13,404 bases of DNA from Methanomassiliicoccaceae archaeon UBA537. Its GTDB lineage: Archaea; Thermoplasmatota; Thermoplasmata; Methanomassiliicoccales; Methanomethylophilaceae. The notes beneath the pieces were generated by a model, which had not been told where the DNA came from, searched no databases, and was given only the letters and a program-made list of their open reading frames with translations. Where the stretch lies: the NCBI GenBank assembly GCA_002504495.1, contig DATC01000108.1:1-13404 (forward strand), given 5' to 3'. Below are positions 1-8,130 of this stretch, piece by piece; the stretch's first letter is position 1, and each line of letters opens with the position of its first letter. A program made the position numbers and the translations under genes.

Positions 1-403
1 CGCAGGAACGGTTCTGATATGCCTCTGCATCAAGGAGCTGAACCTCATATCCATAGGGGAGGATCAGGCCGAGGCCCTCGGAGTCAACATCAGACGGACC
101 AGAACCATGTTGCTGATCGGTACGGCGTTGACCGTGGGCGGAGGAGTGGCGATAGCCGGAATCATAGGATTCGTCGGACTGATCATCCCCCATATCTGCC
201 GTGCCATCGCAGGCCCGGACCACAGACTGCTGGCTCCCCTATGCATCACATCGGGGGCCGTGTTCATGATGGTGATGGATCTCGCCGTCAAAGGAATAAC
301 GATCTCCGGCCAGGAGCTTCCTATAGGCATTCTGACCTCTCTTCTAGGAGCACCCTTCTTCATATACATCATGAGGAAGAAGAAAGACGAGCTATGGGGA
401 TGA
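1..403 (+). CDS. FecCD/BtuC-type ABC importer permease, C-terminal part (5' end outside window)
   Basis: This is the C-terminal third of an inner-membrane permease of the family that imports iron chelates, haem or cobalamin. The open frame enters at base 2 without a start and ends with TGA at 401-403, giving 133 visible residues. Family marks seen include GEDQAEALGVN, the loop that contacts the ATPase, and GIIGFVGLIIPHICR. A final hydrophobic segment, LLGAPFFIYIM, leads into a short basic tail (RKKK). At least three hydrophobic segments are visible. The ATPase gene starts four bases after the stop, so the two are surely one operon. The substrate cannot be read from this fragment; iron-siderophore, haem and corrinoid are all possible. 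It is a different copy from the two permeases at 5882-8066. Family assignment is secure, substrate unknown. Confidence 0.93.
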   Translation, partial: AGTVLICLCIKELNLISIGEDQAEALGVNIRRTRTMLLIGTALTVGGGVAIAGIIGFVGLIIPHICRAIAGPDHRLLAPLCITSGAVFMMVMDLAVKGITISGQELPIGILTSLLGAPFFIYIMRKKKDELWG

Positions 404-407
404 ATCG

Positions 408-1232
408 ATGAGACTGGATGTCAACGGCGTTCAATTCGGATACGGCTCCACCCCTATCCTCAAGGACGTCACATTCGAAGCGAGGAAGGGGAGGATCCTA
501 GGAATCCTCGGAGAGAACGGATGCGGAAAGACGACTCTTCTGAAATGCATCAACAGGATGCTGAAGCCTCAGGGAGGCGCGGTGTTCCTGGAAGAACCCG
601 ACCAGAGCATCTTCGACACGAAGGATTCGTACGAGGACAGGGTCGACATCTCCGAACTCAACCGCAAGGAGCTGGCCCGCTGCTGCGCTGTCGTATCCCA
701 GACCACCTCCATGCCGTTCCCGTACACAGGATACGACGCAGTGAGGATGGGATTGTACGCCAGACCCTCCGCCACGAAGAAGGAGGAGAACGAGAAGATA
801 TACAACGCCATGCAGGAGGCTGGCGCCTTGGAGTTCGCCGAGAGGTCCGTGAAGGAGCTGAGCGGCGGAGAGCTGAGACGCGTGATGATAGCCCGCGCCC
901 TGGCCCAGGATCCGGAGGTCCTCCTTCTCGACGAACCCACCCTTCATCTGGACATGGATCACCAGTTCGCGCTGATGGATCTCATAACCCATCTCCGGGA
1001 CACCAGGAACATGATCGTCATCATGGTGACGCATGACCTGACCTACGCTGCACGGTACTGCGACGATGTCATCCTCATGGAGAAAGGTGAGATCGTCCGT
1101 ACCGGACCCGTCGCGGAGGTCCTGACGTCCGACATCGTGAAGGAGATCTTCCACATAGATGCCGTGATCGAGCATGACGAAAGGGTAGGAGGGCTCAACG
1201 TCGTGATGATCGGCAGGACATCGTCCCGATGA
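408..1232 (+). CDS. ABC importer ATPase (FepC/BtuD/FecE family)
   Basis: This 274-residue cytoplasmic ATPase powers the permease encoded just upstream. Walker A is GENGCGKTT at residues 35-43, the signature LSGGE at 151-155, Walker B VLLLDE at 171-176 (Asp175, catalytic Glu176) and the H-loop His is 209 (THD), so it should be active. Length fits the family. Between the first strands and the usual LxRKELAR segment it carries roughly a dozen extra residues (about 64-83, EEPDQSIFDTKDSYEDRVDI) compared with the ATPase at 5069-5881. The ATG lies four bases after the permease stop. The 3' part, 498-1232, is also covered on the other strand by the open frame that continues from cobN copy 1. The two share codon register, and that frame's stop is the complement of Leu31 (CTA). 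The ATPase is the credible gene in the overlap. Its substrate is not identifiable. Confidence 0.95.
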   Translation: MRLDVNGVQFGYGSTPILKDVTFEARKGRILGILGENGCGKTTLLKCINRMLKPQGGAVFLEEPDQSIFDTKDSYEDRVDISELNRKELARCCAVVSQTTSMPFPYTGYDAVRMGLYARPSATKKEENEKIYNAMQEAGALEFAERSVKELSGGELRRVMIARALAQDPEVLLLDEPTLHLDMDHQFALMDLITHLRDTRNMIVIMVTHDLTYAARYCDDVILMEKGEIVRTGPVAEVLTSDIVKEIFHIDAVIEHDERVGGLNVVMIGRTSSR

Positions 1233-4200
1233 CGATCGTCTGTCGGTGATCTCCTCTATCCTTCCCTCGAAATCCATATAGGTCTGCTTGAGCCGGTCCT
1301 TCATCTCGGGGGACGGGCTCCAGAACCCGCGCTTCTCCGCCTCGTAGAGCCTGGCGAGCATCGCCATCATCGCATAGGGATTCTCGTCCTTGATCCATTC
1401 CGAGGTCTCCTCGTCGAGGACGAAACGGTTCGCGAGGTCATCGTACATCCAGTTCTCCACGATATCGTTGGTGGCAGACCACCCCATGGTGTAGTCGAAC
1501 AGCTTGGACAGCTCCTTCGCTCCGGCGAATCCGTGCTTCTTCAGCCCGTTCAGCCATTTCGGATTGTCGATCTTGCTCCTGAAGATGAACCTACACTCCT
1601 CCGCGGTCGTGCGCAGCTTCAGATTCTGCATGTCCGAGGAGTCTCCCATATAGGATTCGGGCATCTCGCCTCTTATCGCCGTGACCGCAGCGGTGAATCC
1701 GCCGAGACTGTCGAAATCATCGTCCATATCGAGCATGTCGACAGCCCTGGTGTTGTGGTTCTTGATGGTGGCGTCGATCCTGGACAGCCTTCTCCTGAAC
1801 AGCTCCGGCCTGGACTCCCCCTGCAGCCCTCTTCCGTAGACGAAGCAGCCGTGCTTGACGAATATCTCGCCCAGATCCTCGACGGTCTCCCATCTCCCGG
1901 TCTGCACCGCATCCGATATGCCGTTGCCGTACGAGCCGGGCGGGTCGCCGAATATGCGTATGGTCGCGTTGCGCCTTGCTTCGTCGGCCGGCATGCCCGC
2001 CGCGATGGCCTCGACCATGTCCCTGCGGACGTTGGCCGCCAGACGGTTGCTCTCATCATCCTCGTCGAGGGATGCGATCGTCTGCACCCCGGAATCGATC
2101 ATGTTGGACAGGTTGGGGAACGTGTCCCTGAACAGTCCGCTGATCCTCAGGGTGACGTCGATCCTCGGCCTTCCCAGCTCCTCCAGGGATATGACCTCGA
2201 GATCGCAGACCCTTCCGCCGTACCCGGTCCATACGGGACGGAGCCCCATGAGCTTCAGGATGTATGCGATGTCGTCCCCTCCCGTCTTCATGGTGTCGGT
2301 CGCCCAGAGCACCATTCCGACGGAATCGGGATACCTGCCGTAATCCTCGAGATACCTCGATACCATGTCCTCCGCCATCTTCGAGCCGATCTCCCAGCTG
2401 GAGGCCCACGGGATGCCGTCGGGATCTATGGAATAGAAGTTCCTCCCGGTGGGCAGTATCTGGGCCCTCCCTCTCCCGGGGCATCCGGACGGACCCGGCT
2501 CTATGTACTCCCCGTCGAGCGCTCTTGCGATGTTGCCGAGCTCGTCCGGCATCCTGCGGACTGCGGGAGCAACGAATCCGCACATGAACCCTATGGCCTC
2601 GAACGCATCATCCCCGAGACCATCGACGATCTCCGAGGCTGCGGAACGGGTGCGTCCCTCGTCGAAGCCGCAGGCGCATCCCGCCTCTATTATGAGATAA
2701 GCGTCCGCATCGATCGCATCTATCAACTCGCCGTTCAGACGACCTCCGATGCCCGTGCCTGACGGATCCTTCAGGAGGTCCTCCATTTCGCACCCGTAGG
2801 CGTGGGCGACGGATTCCCTCAGAGACGGGATGTTGCCGTTCGGATATCTGACGAGGGAGTACACGGTCTCGCACATCCTCTCGTCCTCGGGGACCTCTCC
2901 CAGGATGTGGAGCCCGTCCTTTATCATGGCGTCCTTCACCTCGAGGATGTAGTCGTAGAGGCGGTCCATGGCCTCGTCCATCTCCTCCGCCGAGCATCCC
3001 GTCTCCAGATCCAGATCGGAGAGCATGTTCATGCTCCTGCACATCTCCAGGATGGCCTCAACGGATGATGCCATCTTCTCCTCGTCCCCGATCTCCCTGG
3101 TCTTGAGATACGCCTGAACGGCGGTCTCCAACTTCGAGAGCTCGTCGTATCCTCCGGCACGTCCCATCGCCGGGATCATGTGCGTGGTGGTGACGGCGTA
3201 CTGCCTCCTCTTGGACTGCATGCCTTCGCCGGGATTGTCGATTATATACGGGTTGATGTCCGGGATGCGATCCAGGATCACATCCGGATCGCATTCTCCG
3301 GAGAGCGCGACGCTCTTTCCCGGAAGCCATTCCAGCGTGCCGTGGGTGCCTACATGGACTATCGCATCGGCTCCCCACTCCCTCGAGATCCACCTGTAGA
3401 CTCCGAGGTACTGGTGCGGAGCCGCCGTCCAGGGATCGTGATACGCCTCCGTCGTGCACTTGCCCCTGTCCGGCTGGAACCCTATGTAGACGTTGCCGTC
3501 CACGAATCCTCCGACGAGCTGCCTTCCGTCCACCATGTGTATGTCTCCGGGAGGATCGCCCCATCCGGATACCATCCTCTCCTGCATCGACGGAGGGATG
3601 TCTCCGAACCATCCTCCGTACTTCTCCTTCGGAATCAGGAATGCGGCGCGCTCCCTCAGAGCGGCGTCCGAGGCCCAGTTGTCATCGTTGGTGACTCCCT
3701 CCAGAAGACGCTCCGCAAGCTCCTTCCCGTTCTCCGGGATCCAGTCGATACTGTATCCCCTGTCCTTCAGGACGCGGAGAAGGGATACGACGCTCTCGAA
3801 CGTGTCGAGCCCGTACCCCCCTCCTGCCAGATCCTGTCTGGGAGGATACATGTAGATCAGGACCGCGACCTTCTTCTCCCGCTCGGGGATCCGCCTCAGA
3901 GCCCCCCACCTGAGAGCCATCTCGGCCAGGGCGTCGCAGCGGTCCTCGATCGGAACCTGCCTGAACTCGCCGCCCTCCATCTGCTCGGTGCCGCAGTACG
4001 CGGTGGCGTCTATCTGACCGTCAAACTCGGGGGAGACGACACAGTATGCTATCTCCGAGGGCGTGAGACCGAAGGGGCTCTCCTTCCACCTCTTCATGGA
4101 GCCCATCAGATTGATCGCCTGTATCACCGGGACGCCCAGCCTCTGCAGGAAGTTGTCCGCCGAGACCTGCTCCCCGCATCCCGGCTGAGAAAGCACGGTC

Positions 4201-4973
4201 AATGCGAACCCCATGGTGTTCAGGACCGCGTCCACTATCGGGCGGCCGTCGCGAAGGAGGTGCTCGTCGATCAGACGACCGAGCCCGATCGCACCTATCG
4301 CCGGATCCTCGTACGAACGGGTGAACACGGCGAGAGGCTCTCCCCCGCGTGCCTCCACCGCACAGCACAGACCGTCCATCGCATCGGTGTTCCCGCGCGT
4401 GTTGAATGCGGATACGAATAGAACGAGGATCACGGGACGCCCCGTGGATCCGACACCCTTCAATCCTTCCGACAAGGGCACCGCGCCCCTGCCCGGGATG
4501 TACACCCCCTGGGCCATCGGTACCACCGGCGCCGGGATCTCCGTATCGATGCCGTCGTACCTGCGAAGGCACCACAGCAGCGCCGAACGATGGTTCTCGT
4601 CCCCGCCCAGGGTCTCCAGCAGCCTCAGCATGCCGTAGTCCTCATCATCGCCGTCGAACATATCGCGATACCCGAGAACGACCGACTCCTCGCACCCGTA
4701 AAGGAGGGTGCTGATACCGGACCGCTCCACCGCATCCTTCAGATTCCTGAAGTGCTTGAAATAGGAGACGTCGCCGTGGACGTCGATGAACAGGATGTCC
4801 GAACGGCGCACGGTCCTGATGAAATCGGCAAGGCGCTCAGGGTCGTCGTCCAGCACGACCGCATCGGCGCAGACCATGACCACATCGTACCCTTCGGAAA
4901 TCAATCCGTCCGCCGCAGGCCTCATGACATGACCCGCATGCCCGCCTATACCCAGAACAGCGACCTTGACCAT
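498..4973 (-). CDS. cobN: CobN/BchH-family metal chelatase large subunit, copy 1, with an aberrant C-terminal extension
   Basis: CobN is the large substrate-binding subunit that handles a tetrapyrrole and its metal; relatives insert Co (CobN) or Mg (BchH/ChlH). Family motifs include HVGTHGTLEWLPGKS starting at His540, LPTGRNFYSIDP from Leu840, LWATDTMKTGGDD near 890, and ELGRPRIDVTLRISGLFRD. The C-terminal domain reaches EGRIEE near residue 1243. I chose ATG 4973 rather than 5024 because MVKVAVLGIGG is a natural N-terminus and a TATA box (4995-5004) lies about 26 nt upstream, implying a leaderless mRNA. Family similarity stops near base 1236, but no stop follows. The frame runs 244 more codons (1248-1491) antisense to the ATPase gene, ending at TAG 498-500. 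Those residues resemble no domain and are probably an artefact of a lost stop. No ChlI/ChlD or CobS/CobT partner is in the window. In an anaerobe with early cobalt insertion its reaction is uncertain; metal removal or exchange on scavenged tetrapyrroles is an alternative. Confidence 0.92.
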   Translation of the reverse strand: MVKVAVLGIGGHAGHVMRPAADGLISEGYDVVMVCADAVVLDDDPERLADFIRTVRRSDILFIDVHGDVSYFKHFRNLKDAVERSGISTLLYGCEESVVLGYRDMFDGDDEDYGMLRLLETLGGDENHRSALLWCLRRYDGIDTEIPAPVVPMAQGVYIPGRGAVPLSEGLKGVGSTGRPVILVLFVSAFNTRGNTDAMDGLCCAVEARGGEPLAVFTRSYEDPAIGAIGLGRLIDEHLLRDGRPIVDAVLNTMGFALTVLSQPGCGEQVSADNFLQRLGVPVIQAINLMGSMKRWKESPFGLTPSEIAYCVVSPEFDGQIDATAYCGTEQMEGGEFRQVPIEDRCDALAEMALRWGALRRIPEREKKVAVLIYMYPPRQDLAGGGYGLDTFESVVSLLRVLKDRGYSIDWIPENGKELAERLLEGVTNDDNWASDAALRERAAFLIPKEKYGGWFGDIPPSMQERMVSGWGDPPGDIHMVDGRQLVGGFVDGNVYIGFQPDRGKCTTEAYHDPWTAAPHQYLGVYRWISREWGADAIVHVGTHGTLEWLPGKSVALSGECDPDVILDRIPDINPYIIDNPGEGMQSKRRQYAVTTTHMIPAMGRAGGYDELSKLETAVQAYLKTREIGDEEKMASSVEAILEMCRSMNMLSDLDLETGCSAEEMDEAMDRLYDYILEVKDAMIKDGLHILGEVPEDERMCETVYSLVRYPNGNIPSLRESVAHAYGCEMEDLLKDPSGTGIGGRLNGELIDAIDADAYLIIEAGCACGFDEGRTRSAASEIVDGLGDDAFEAIGFMCGFVAPAVRRMPDELGNIARALDGEYIEPGPSGCPGRGRAQILPTGRNFYSIDPDGIPWASSWEIGSKMAEDMVSRYLEDYGRYPDSVGMVLWATDTMKTGGDDIAYILKLMGLRPVWTGYGGRVCDLEVISLEELGRPRIDVTLRISGLFRDTFPNLSNMIDSGVQTIASLDEDDESNRLAANVRRDMVEAIAAGMPADEARRNATIRIFGDPPGSYGNGISDAVQTGRWETVEDLGEIFVKHGCFVYGRGLQGESRPELFRRRLSRIDATIKNHNTRAVDMLDMDDDFDSLGGFTAAVTAIRGEMPESYMGDSSDMQNLKLRTTAEECRFIFRSKIDNPKWLNGLKKHGFAGAKELSKLFDYTMGWSATNDIVENWMYDDLANRFVLDEETSEWIKDENPYAMMAMLARLYEAEKRGFWSPSPEMKDRLKQTYMDFEGRIEEITDRRSSSGRCPADHHDVEPSYPFVMLDHGIYVEDLLHDVGRQDLRDGSGTDDLTFLHEDDIVAVPCSVGQVMRHHDDDHVPGVPEMGYEIHQRELVIHVQMKGGFVEKEDLRILGQGAGYHHASQLSAAQLLHGPLGELQGASLLHGVVYLLVLLLLRGGGSGVQSHPHCVVSCVRERHGGGLGYDSAAAGQLLAVEFGDVDPVLVRILRVEDALVGFFQEHRASLRLQHPVDAFQKSRLSASVLSEDS

Positions 4974-4994
4974 GTCGAGATATCTATTCGATAC

Positions 4995-5004
4995 GGATAT
5001 AATA
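4995..5004 (-). promoter_or_regulatory. TATA box of cobN copy 1
   Basis: On the minus strand this reads TATTATATCC, centred about 26 nt before the ATG at 4973. That is the archaeal TATA-to-start distance, so transcription should begin at or next to the ATG. No Shine-Dalgarno sequence precedes the ATG, which fits a leaderless transcript. The box shows that cobN copy 1 can be transcribed separately from the importer operon upstream. Confidence 0.65.
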
Positions 5005-5005
5005 T

Positions 5006-5024
5006 GTTGGATGAATAATCCCAC
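5006..5024. promoter_or_regulatory. Candidate operator, copy A (TTGG-N9-CCAA type)
   Basis: The plus strand reads GTTGGATGAATAATCCCAC. It matches the site at 10163-10181 in 16 of 19 positions, with the half-sites at identical spacing; the right half has one departure (CCCA for CCAA). It directly abuts the TATA box of cobN copy 1 on the upstream (BRE) side, where a bound protein could block or recruit the basal factors. The regulator is unknown and not encoded in the window. Confidence 0.55.
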
Positions 5025-5061
5025 TGTGCCCGACGGATCGGTTCCTGCGACACAGAGGATT
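5017..5061 (-). other. Imperfect inverted repeat between the importer operon and cobN copy 1
   Basis: Three nested arms can pair: AATCC (5017-5021) with GGATT (5057-5061), CTGTG (5024-5028) with CACAG (5051-5055), and CCGA (5030-5033) with TCGG (5038-5041) around a 4-nt loop. It lies just past the TAA of the fused permease-ATPase gene and before the cobN copy 1 promoter. It may help end the operon transcript, though no clear U-run follows, or it may be a second regulatory element. It overlaps operator copy A by eight bases. Confidence 0.3.
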
Positions 5062-5068
5062 CATTGGT

Positions 5069-6946
5069 TTAGGGCGAGGATGTGCGGGCCTCGATCGTTC
5101 CCTCCGGAACGAAGCAGGATCCGTCGCGAAGGATCACATGAGGGCGCCCTTCGTCCTCGATGACCACCGAATCCACTCCGTATACCGTCCTGATGCTCTC
5201 CTGGGTGAGAACCTTCGACGGCACTCCTGCAGAATAGATCGTCCCCTCGTGCATCAGCAGGATGTTGTCAGCGTACTTGGAGGCGATGTTGAGATCGTGG
5301 CATATCATGACGATTATCATGTCCTCGGAACGCGAGATGTCATGGAGGAGGCGAGTCACCTCCAGCTGGTGCTTCACATCGAGATTCGCCGTCGGTTCGT
5401 CCAGTAGCAGGATCCTCGGCTCCTGCGCCAGCCCTCTGGCGAGCATAACCTTCTGATGCTGACCTGCGCTGAGTCCGTTGAACGGACGCATGGAGAGCTC
5501 CTGTATGTTCAGCATCTCCAGTATCCGATACACGGCGCGGACATCGGACTCCGATGTCTTCCAACCGCTTCTGGGATGGCGCCCCAGCAGGACCGTGTCC
5601 ACCACAGTCATGGGAAACGCGTCCGTGGCGGAATACGGAACATACCCGACCACTCTCGCCAGCTCCTTCAATGAGAAGTCCGAGACGTCCCTGCCGTCGA
5701 TCAGCACCTCGCCTTCGGTCTTGTCCAGGATCCTGTTGATGCAGTGGATGAGCGTCGATTTCCCGACGCCGTTGGGCCCCAGGATGCATACCAACTGAGG
5801 TCCGTCTATCGAGAACGAGATATCGTGAAGGACCCTGCGGTCCCCGTAACTGTAGCCGAGCCCTTTCAATTCCAAAACCATTCGTTCACCTCGGTTCCAA
5901 GCGCTCCTGCGCTGTTTTATGAGGAAGTACAGGAACAGCGGACTTCCTATCAGAGCTGTGATTACTCCGACCGGGAGACCGGACGAGCCTATCACGCGCG
6001 CGATCATGTCGGACCCCACCAAGAGCAGGGCTCCGAGAAGCGCGGATGCGGGGATCAGCCTCTTGAGATCGGATCCCACGAGGATCCTGCCTATGTGCGG
6101 AACCACCAGTCCCACGAATCCTATGGATCCGGTGAAGCAGACCGTTGCGGCGGTGCAGACCGAGACCGCGATCAGCACGATGAGGCGTGTCCTCTTCGGA
6201 TCCACACCCAGTGCGACGGACATCGAATCTCCCGACGAGAGGACGTTTATCCTCCCGCAGAAGGCCATCAGCAGAATCGTGAGGACGGCGGTCGTCGCCA
6301 GAAGGATCCATACGGCATCCCATCCGACCCCTACGAGAGTCCCTACCCCCCATTCGTAGATCTCCGCTATATGCAGCGGATCCGCGGAGTACTTCAGCAT
6401 CGTAGTGGCCGCGGAGAACATGTACATCACCCCCAGACCTATCAGGATCATTGCGGTAGGGGTGACCTTGCGATGGACGGAGAACAGCACTATGACGGCG
6501 GCGGGGATCAATGCGAACACGAAGGCGTTCGCGATCTTGGAGACCTCTCCCGCGCCTGGGATGACGGATATCCCGAGTATGACGGATATCGTCACTCCGA
6601 ACAGGGCTCCCGACGATATCCCCGTTGTATACGGATCGGCCAGCGGATTCCTCATGGAGGATTGCATCACGGCCCCGGACATACCGAGCGTCGCACCCGC
6701 CAGTATCCCTACGATCGCTCTCGGGACATTGCCCTCGAACACCAGATAGTCGAGTATGCGGTCGTCGTACTCCACGGGCACGATGCCGTTCCAACGATTC
6801 CTGAGCACCGTCACGACATCTCCGAAGTCCATAGGATAGAGGGAGACGCAGAAGGAATACACCGCGACTGCGACCAGAGGAACCGCCAGCGCGGCGATGA
6901 GGAGATACGACAGCCTTGTCTTGCGGATGAATCCGTCCGCATCCAA
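5069..6946 (-). CDS. FecCD-type permease fused in frame to its FepC/BtuD-type ATPase
   Basis: This single 625-residue frame holds two proteins that are normally separate. Residues 1-352 are a complete permease: N-terminal membrane segment, VPRAIVGILAGATLGMSGAVMQ, NPLADPYTTGISSGA, the GFVGLVVPHIGR loop, and a final SPLFLYFLIKQRR. Residues 356-625 are a complete ATPase: Walker A GPNGVGKST 390-398, signature LSAGQ 492-496 (Ala for the usual Gly), Walker B ILLLDE with Asp516/Glu517, and H-loop His550. The joint is Met356 (ATG 5881-5879), preceded on the minus strand by GAGGTGA (5892-5886) four bases upstream. A free ATPase could therefore also start there. TGA inside that GAGGTGA lies one frame off the permease, so a 1-base indel would separate or join the genes. 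The start is TTG at 6946: an in-frame stop at 7000-6998 leaves no ATG or GTG. It follows the previous gene's stop by 28 nt. Substrate unknown; probably iron chelate, haem or corrinoid. Confidence 0.93.
   Translation of the reverse strand: MDADGFIRKTRLSYLLIAALAVPLVAVAVYSFCVSLYPMDFGDVVTVLRNRWNGIVPVEYDDRILDYLVFEGNVPRAIVGILAGATLGMSGAVMQSSMRNPLADPYTTGISSGALFGVTISVILGISVIPGAGEVSKIANAFVFALIPAAVIVLFSVHRKVTPTAMILIGLGVMYMFSAATTMLKYSADPLHIAEIYEWGVGTLVGVGWDAVWILLATTAVLTILLMAFCGRINVLSSGDSMSVALGVDPKRTRLIVLIAVSVCTAATVCFTGSIGFVGLVVPHIGRILVGSDLKRLIPASALLGALLLVGSDMIARVIGSSGLPVGVITALIGSPLFLYFLIKQRRSAWNRGERMVLELKGLGYSYGDRRVLHDISFSIDGPQLVCILGPNGVGKSTLIHCINRILDKTEGEVLIDGRDVSDFSLKELARVVGYVPYSATDAFPMTVVDTVLLGRHPRSGWKTSESDVRAVYRILEMLNIQELSMRPFNGLSAGQHQKVMLARGLAQEPRILLLDEPTANLDVKHQLEVTRLLHDISRSEDMIIVMICHDLNIASKYADNILLMHEGTIYSAGVPSKVLTQESIRTVYGVDSVVIEDEGRPHVILRDGSCFVPEGTIEARTSSP
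5886..5892 (-). promoter_or_regulatory. Internal Shine-Dalgarno ahead of the ATPase half of the fusion
   Basis: The minus strand reads GAGGTGA, then four bases, then ATG (5881-5879), which is Met356 of the fused frame. It matches the archaeal anti-SD consensus better than any site at the other starts in this operon. It suggests the ATPase half was, and may still be, translated as its own protein. Confidence 0.55.
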
Positions 6947-6974
6947 GGGCTCATCCCTTCCGAAGCGCTTCAGA

Positions 6975-8066
6975 TCACCAGATATCCGAACCCCTCCTCA
7001 CCAGAAGATACAGGAATATCGGGGCGCCGATGAAGGACACGATCACCCCTACGGCCACCTCCCCGTTCGGAGAGACGATCCTGCATATTATGTCGCACAC
7101 CAGCAGCAGGGCCGCACTGAACAGGGCCGAGGCGGGTATGACGTAGCGGTTGTCCGAATCTATCAGCATGCGGACTATATGCGGCGAGACCAGCCCGAGG
7201 AATCCGATGATGCCCGCGTAACTCACCACGGATGCCACCATGAACGCCATGACCAGAAGCAGGATCATCCTGAGAGTGTTCACATTGATCCCCAGGCTCT
7301 TCGCACTGCTCTCTCCGAGGGAAAGGATATTGAGCTGTCTGGACAGGAGGATGATGATCGCCGATCCGACGACCGTTGCGACAGCTACGATCGGAATATC
7401 CTCCCAGATGATCCCCTCTATGCTGCCCACCTGCCAGCGATACACCTCGGCGAGGGTCTCCTCCTCGGTGGAGACCATCATCAGCGTGTTCAACGCGTTG
7501 AAGATGTATGCTATCGCGGTTCCGGCCAGGATCAAAGTTGCCGGGGATGAACGTGTCTTTGGTGCTACGGCCACGATCATCAGCACAGGTATCAGAGCGA
7601 ACACGAACGAATTGACAACCAGGCCGATGTTGCTGTAGCTCTTCCCGGCGACGGTGAATCCGAGGATCATGGCGACGGAGACCCCGAAGCATGCTCCCGA
7701 CGATATCCCCGTGGTGTACGGATCGGCCAGAGGATTGTTCATTACGCTCTGCATAGCGACTCCGGCGATCGCAAGGGATACTCCCGCCAATATGGCGAAC
7801 AGGGCTCTCGGGACCCTGTAGTCCCATACCACCGCATCCTCGACCCAGTCGACGCTTCCGAACTCGTGCTCGACGCCGAGGATATGCTCGAAGAGGAGTT
7901 CGTAGACTCTTGTGAAGCTCATCTCCCTGGCACCTATGCCCAGAGAGAATCCTACTGCCGCAACGACGACAGCGAAGCACACTGCAATGAATATCGATTT
8001 CTTCAATAGAAGAATGTGATAATCCCGGACCAGAATGTCCTCATTGTACTCGGATACGTCTTCCAT
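6975..8066 (-). CDS. FecCD/BtuC-type ABC importer permease
   Basis: This 363-residue integral membrane protein should pair with the permease half of the downstream fusion, giving a heterodimeric channel. A hydrophilic N-terminus (about residues 1-21) precedes the first membrane segment (IFIAVCFAVVVAAVGF). Family motifs follow in order: VPRALFAILAGVSLAIAGVAMQ, NNPLADPYTTGISSGACFG, SLGINVNTLR at the ATPase-coupling loop, GIIGFLGLVSPHIVR, and the last segment GAPIFLYLL with a short polar tail ending in TGG-TGA. Length is normal for the family, and several more hydrophobic stretches fit the usual ten-helix fold. It lies 64 bp after the binding-protein gene and 28 bp before the fusion, all on one strand. 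The ATG at 8066 has only a weak SD-like GGTGCGG upstream. The intergenic gap holds a hairpin that could lower its expression relative to the binding protein. Family certain, substrate not. Confidence 0.95.
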   Translation of the reverse strand: MEDVSEYNEDILVRDYHILLLKKSIFIAVCFAVVVAAVGFSLGIGAREMSFTRVYELLFEHILGVEHEFGSVDWVEDAVVWDYRVPRALFAILAGVSLAIAGVAMQSVMNNPLADPYTTGISSGACFGVSVAMILGFTVAGKSYSNIGLVVNSFVFALIPVLMIVAVAPKTRSSPATLILAGTAIAYIFNALNTLMMVSTEEETLAEVYRWQVGSIEGIIWEDIPIVAVATVVGSAIIILLSRQLNILSLGESSAKSLGINVNTLRMILLLVMAFMVASVVSYAGIIGFLGLVSPHIVRMLIDSDNRYVIPASALFSAALLLVCDIICRIVSPNGEVAVGVIVSFIGAPIFLYLLVRRGSDIW

Positions 8067-8096
8067 CGGAGTTACCGCACCAATATGATAAGAAAT

Positions 8097-8121
8097 GCGG
8101 AGACGGTCATCCCGCCTCCGC
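8097..8121 (-). terminator. Hairpin between binding-protein and permease genes, possible attenuator
   Basis: On the minus strand GCGGAG at 8121-8116 pairs with CTCCGC at 8102-8097; after one mismatch the inner CGG/CCG can also pair, leaving a short loop. The U-rich ATTTCTTATC follows. It starts ten bases after the binding-protein stop codon (TAA 8133-8131). Such a structure between a binding protein and its membrane components commonly lets the binding protein accumulate in excess. Partial termination or 3'-end stabilisation is inferred, not shown. Confidence 0.45.
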
Positions 8122-8130
8122 TCAAAGCGT

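Noticed and set aside
1231..1240. Perfect 10-bp palindrome GACGATCGTC at the convergent gene junction
   Set aside because: It has no loop and no U-run after it, so it is not a credible terminator. A palindrome of this length is expected by chance in G+C-rich DNA.
3688..3704. Core TTGG-N9-CCAG resembling the operator
   Set aside because: It lies inside cobN coding sequence with no promoter nearby, and it lacks the flanking bases and TAATCC shared by the promoter sites. It is a chance near-match.
1533..4421. Two plus-strand open frames of about 410 codons (1533-2762, 3180-4421) opposite cobN copy 1
   Set aside because: Both are in-register antisense shadows with the same cause as above. The minus-strand CobN motifs are unambiguous.
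5744..7033. 429-codon plus-strand open frame opposite the permease-ATPase fusion
   Set aside because: It is an in-register shadow of a well-supported transporter gene, with a low-complexity Arg/His/Asp-rich translation and no family resemblance.
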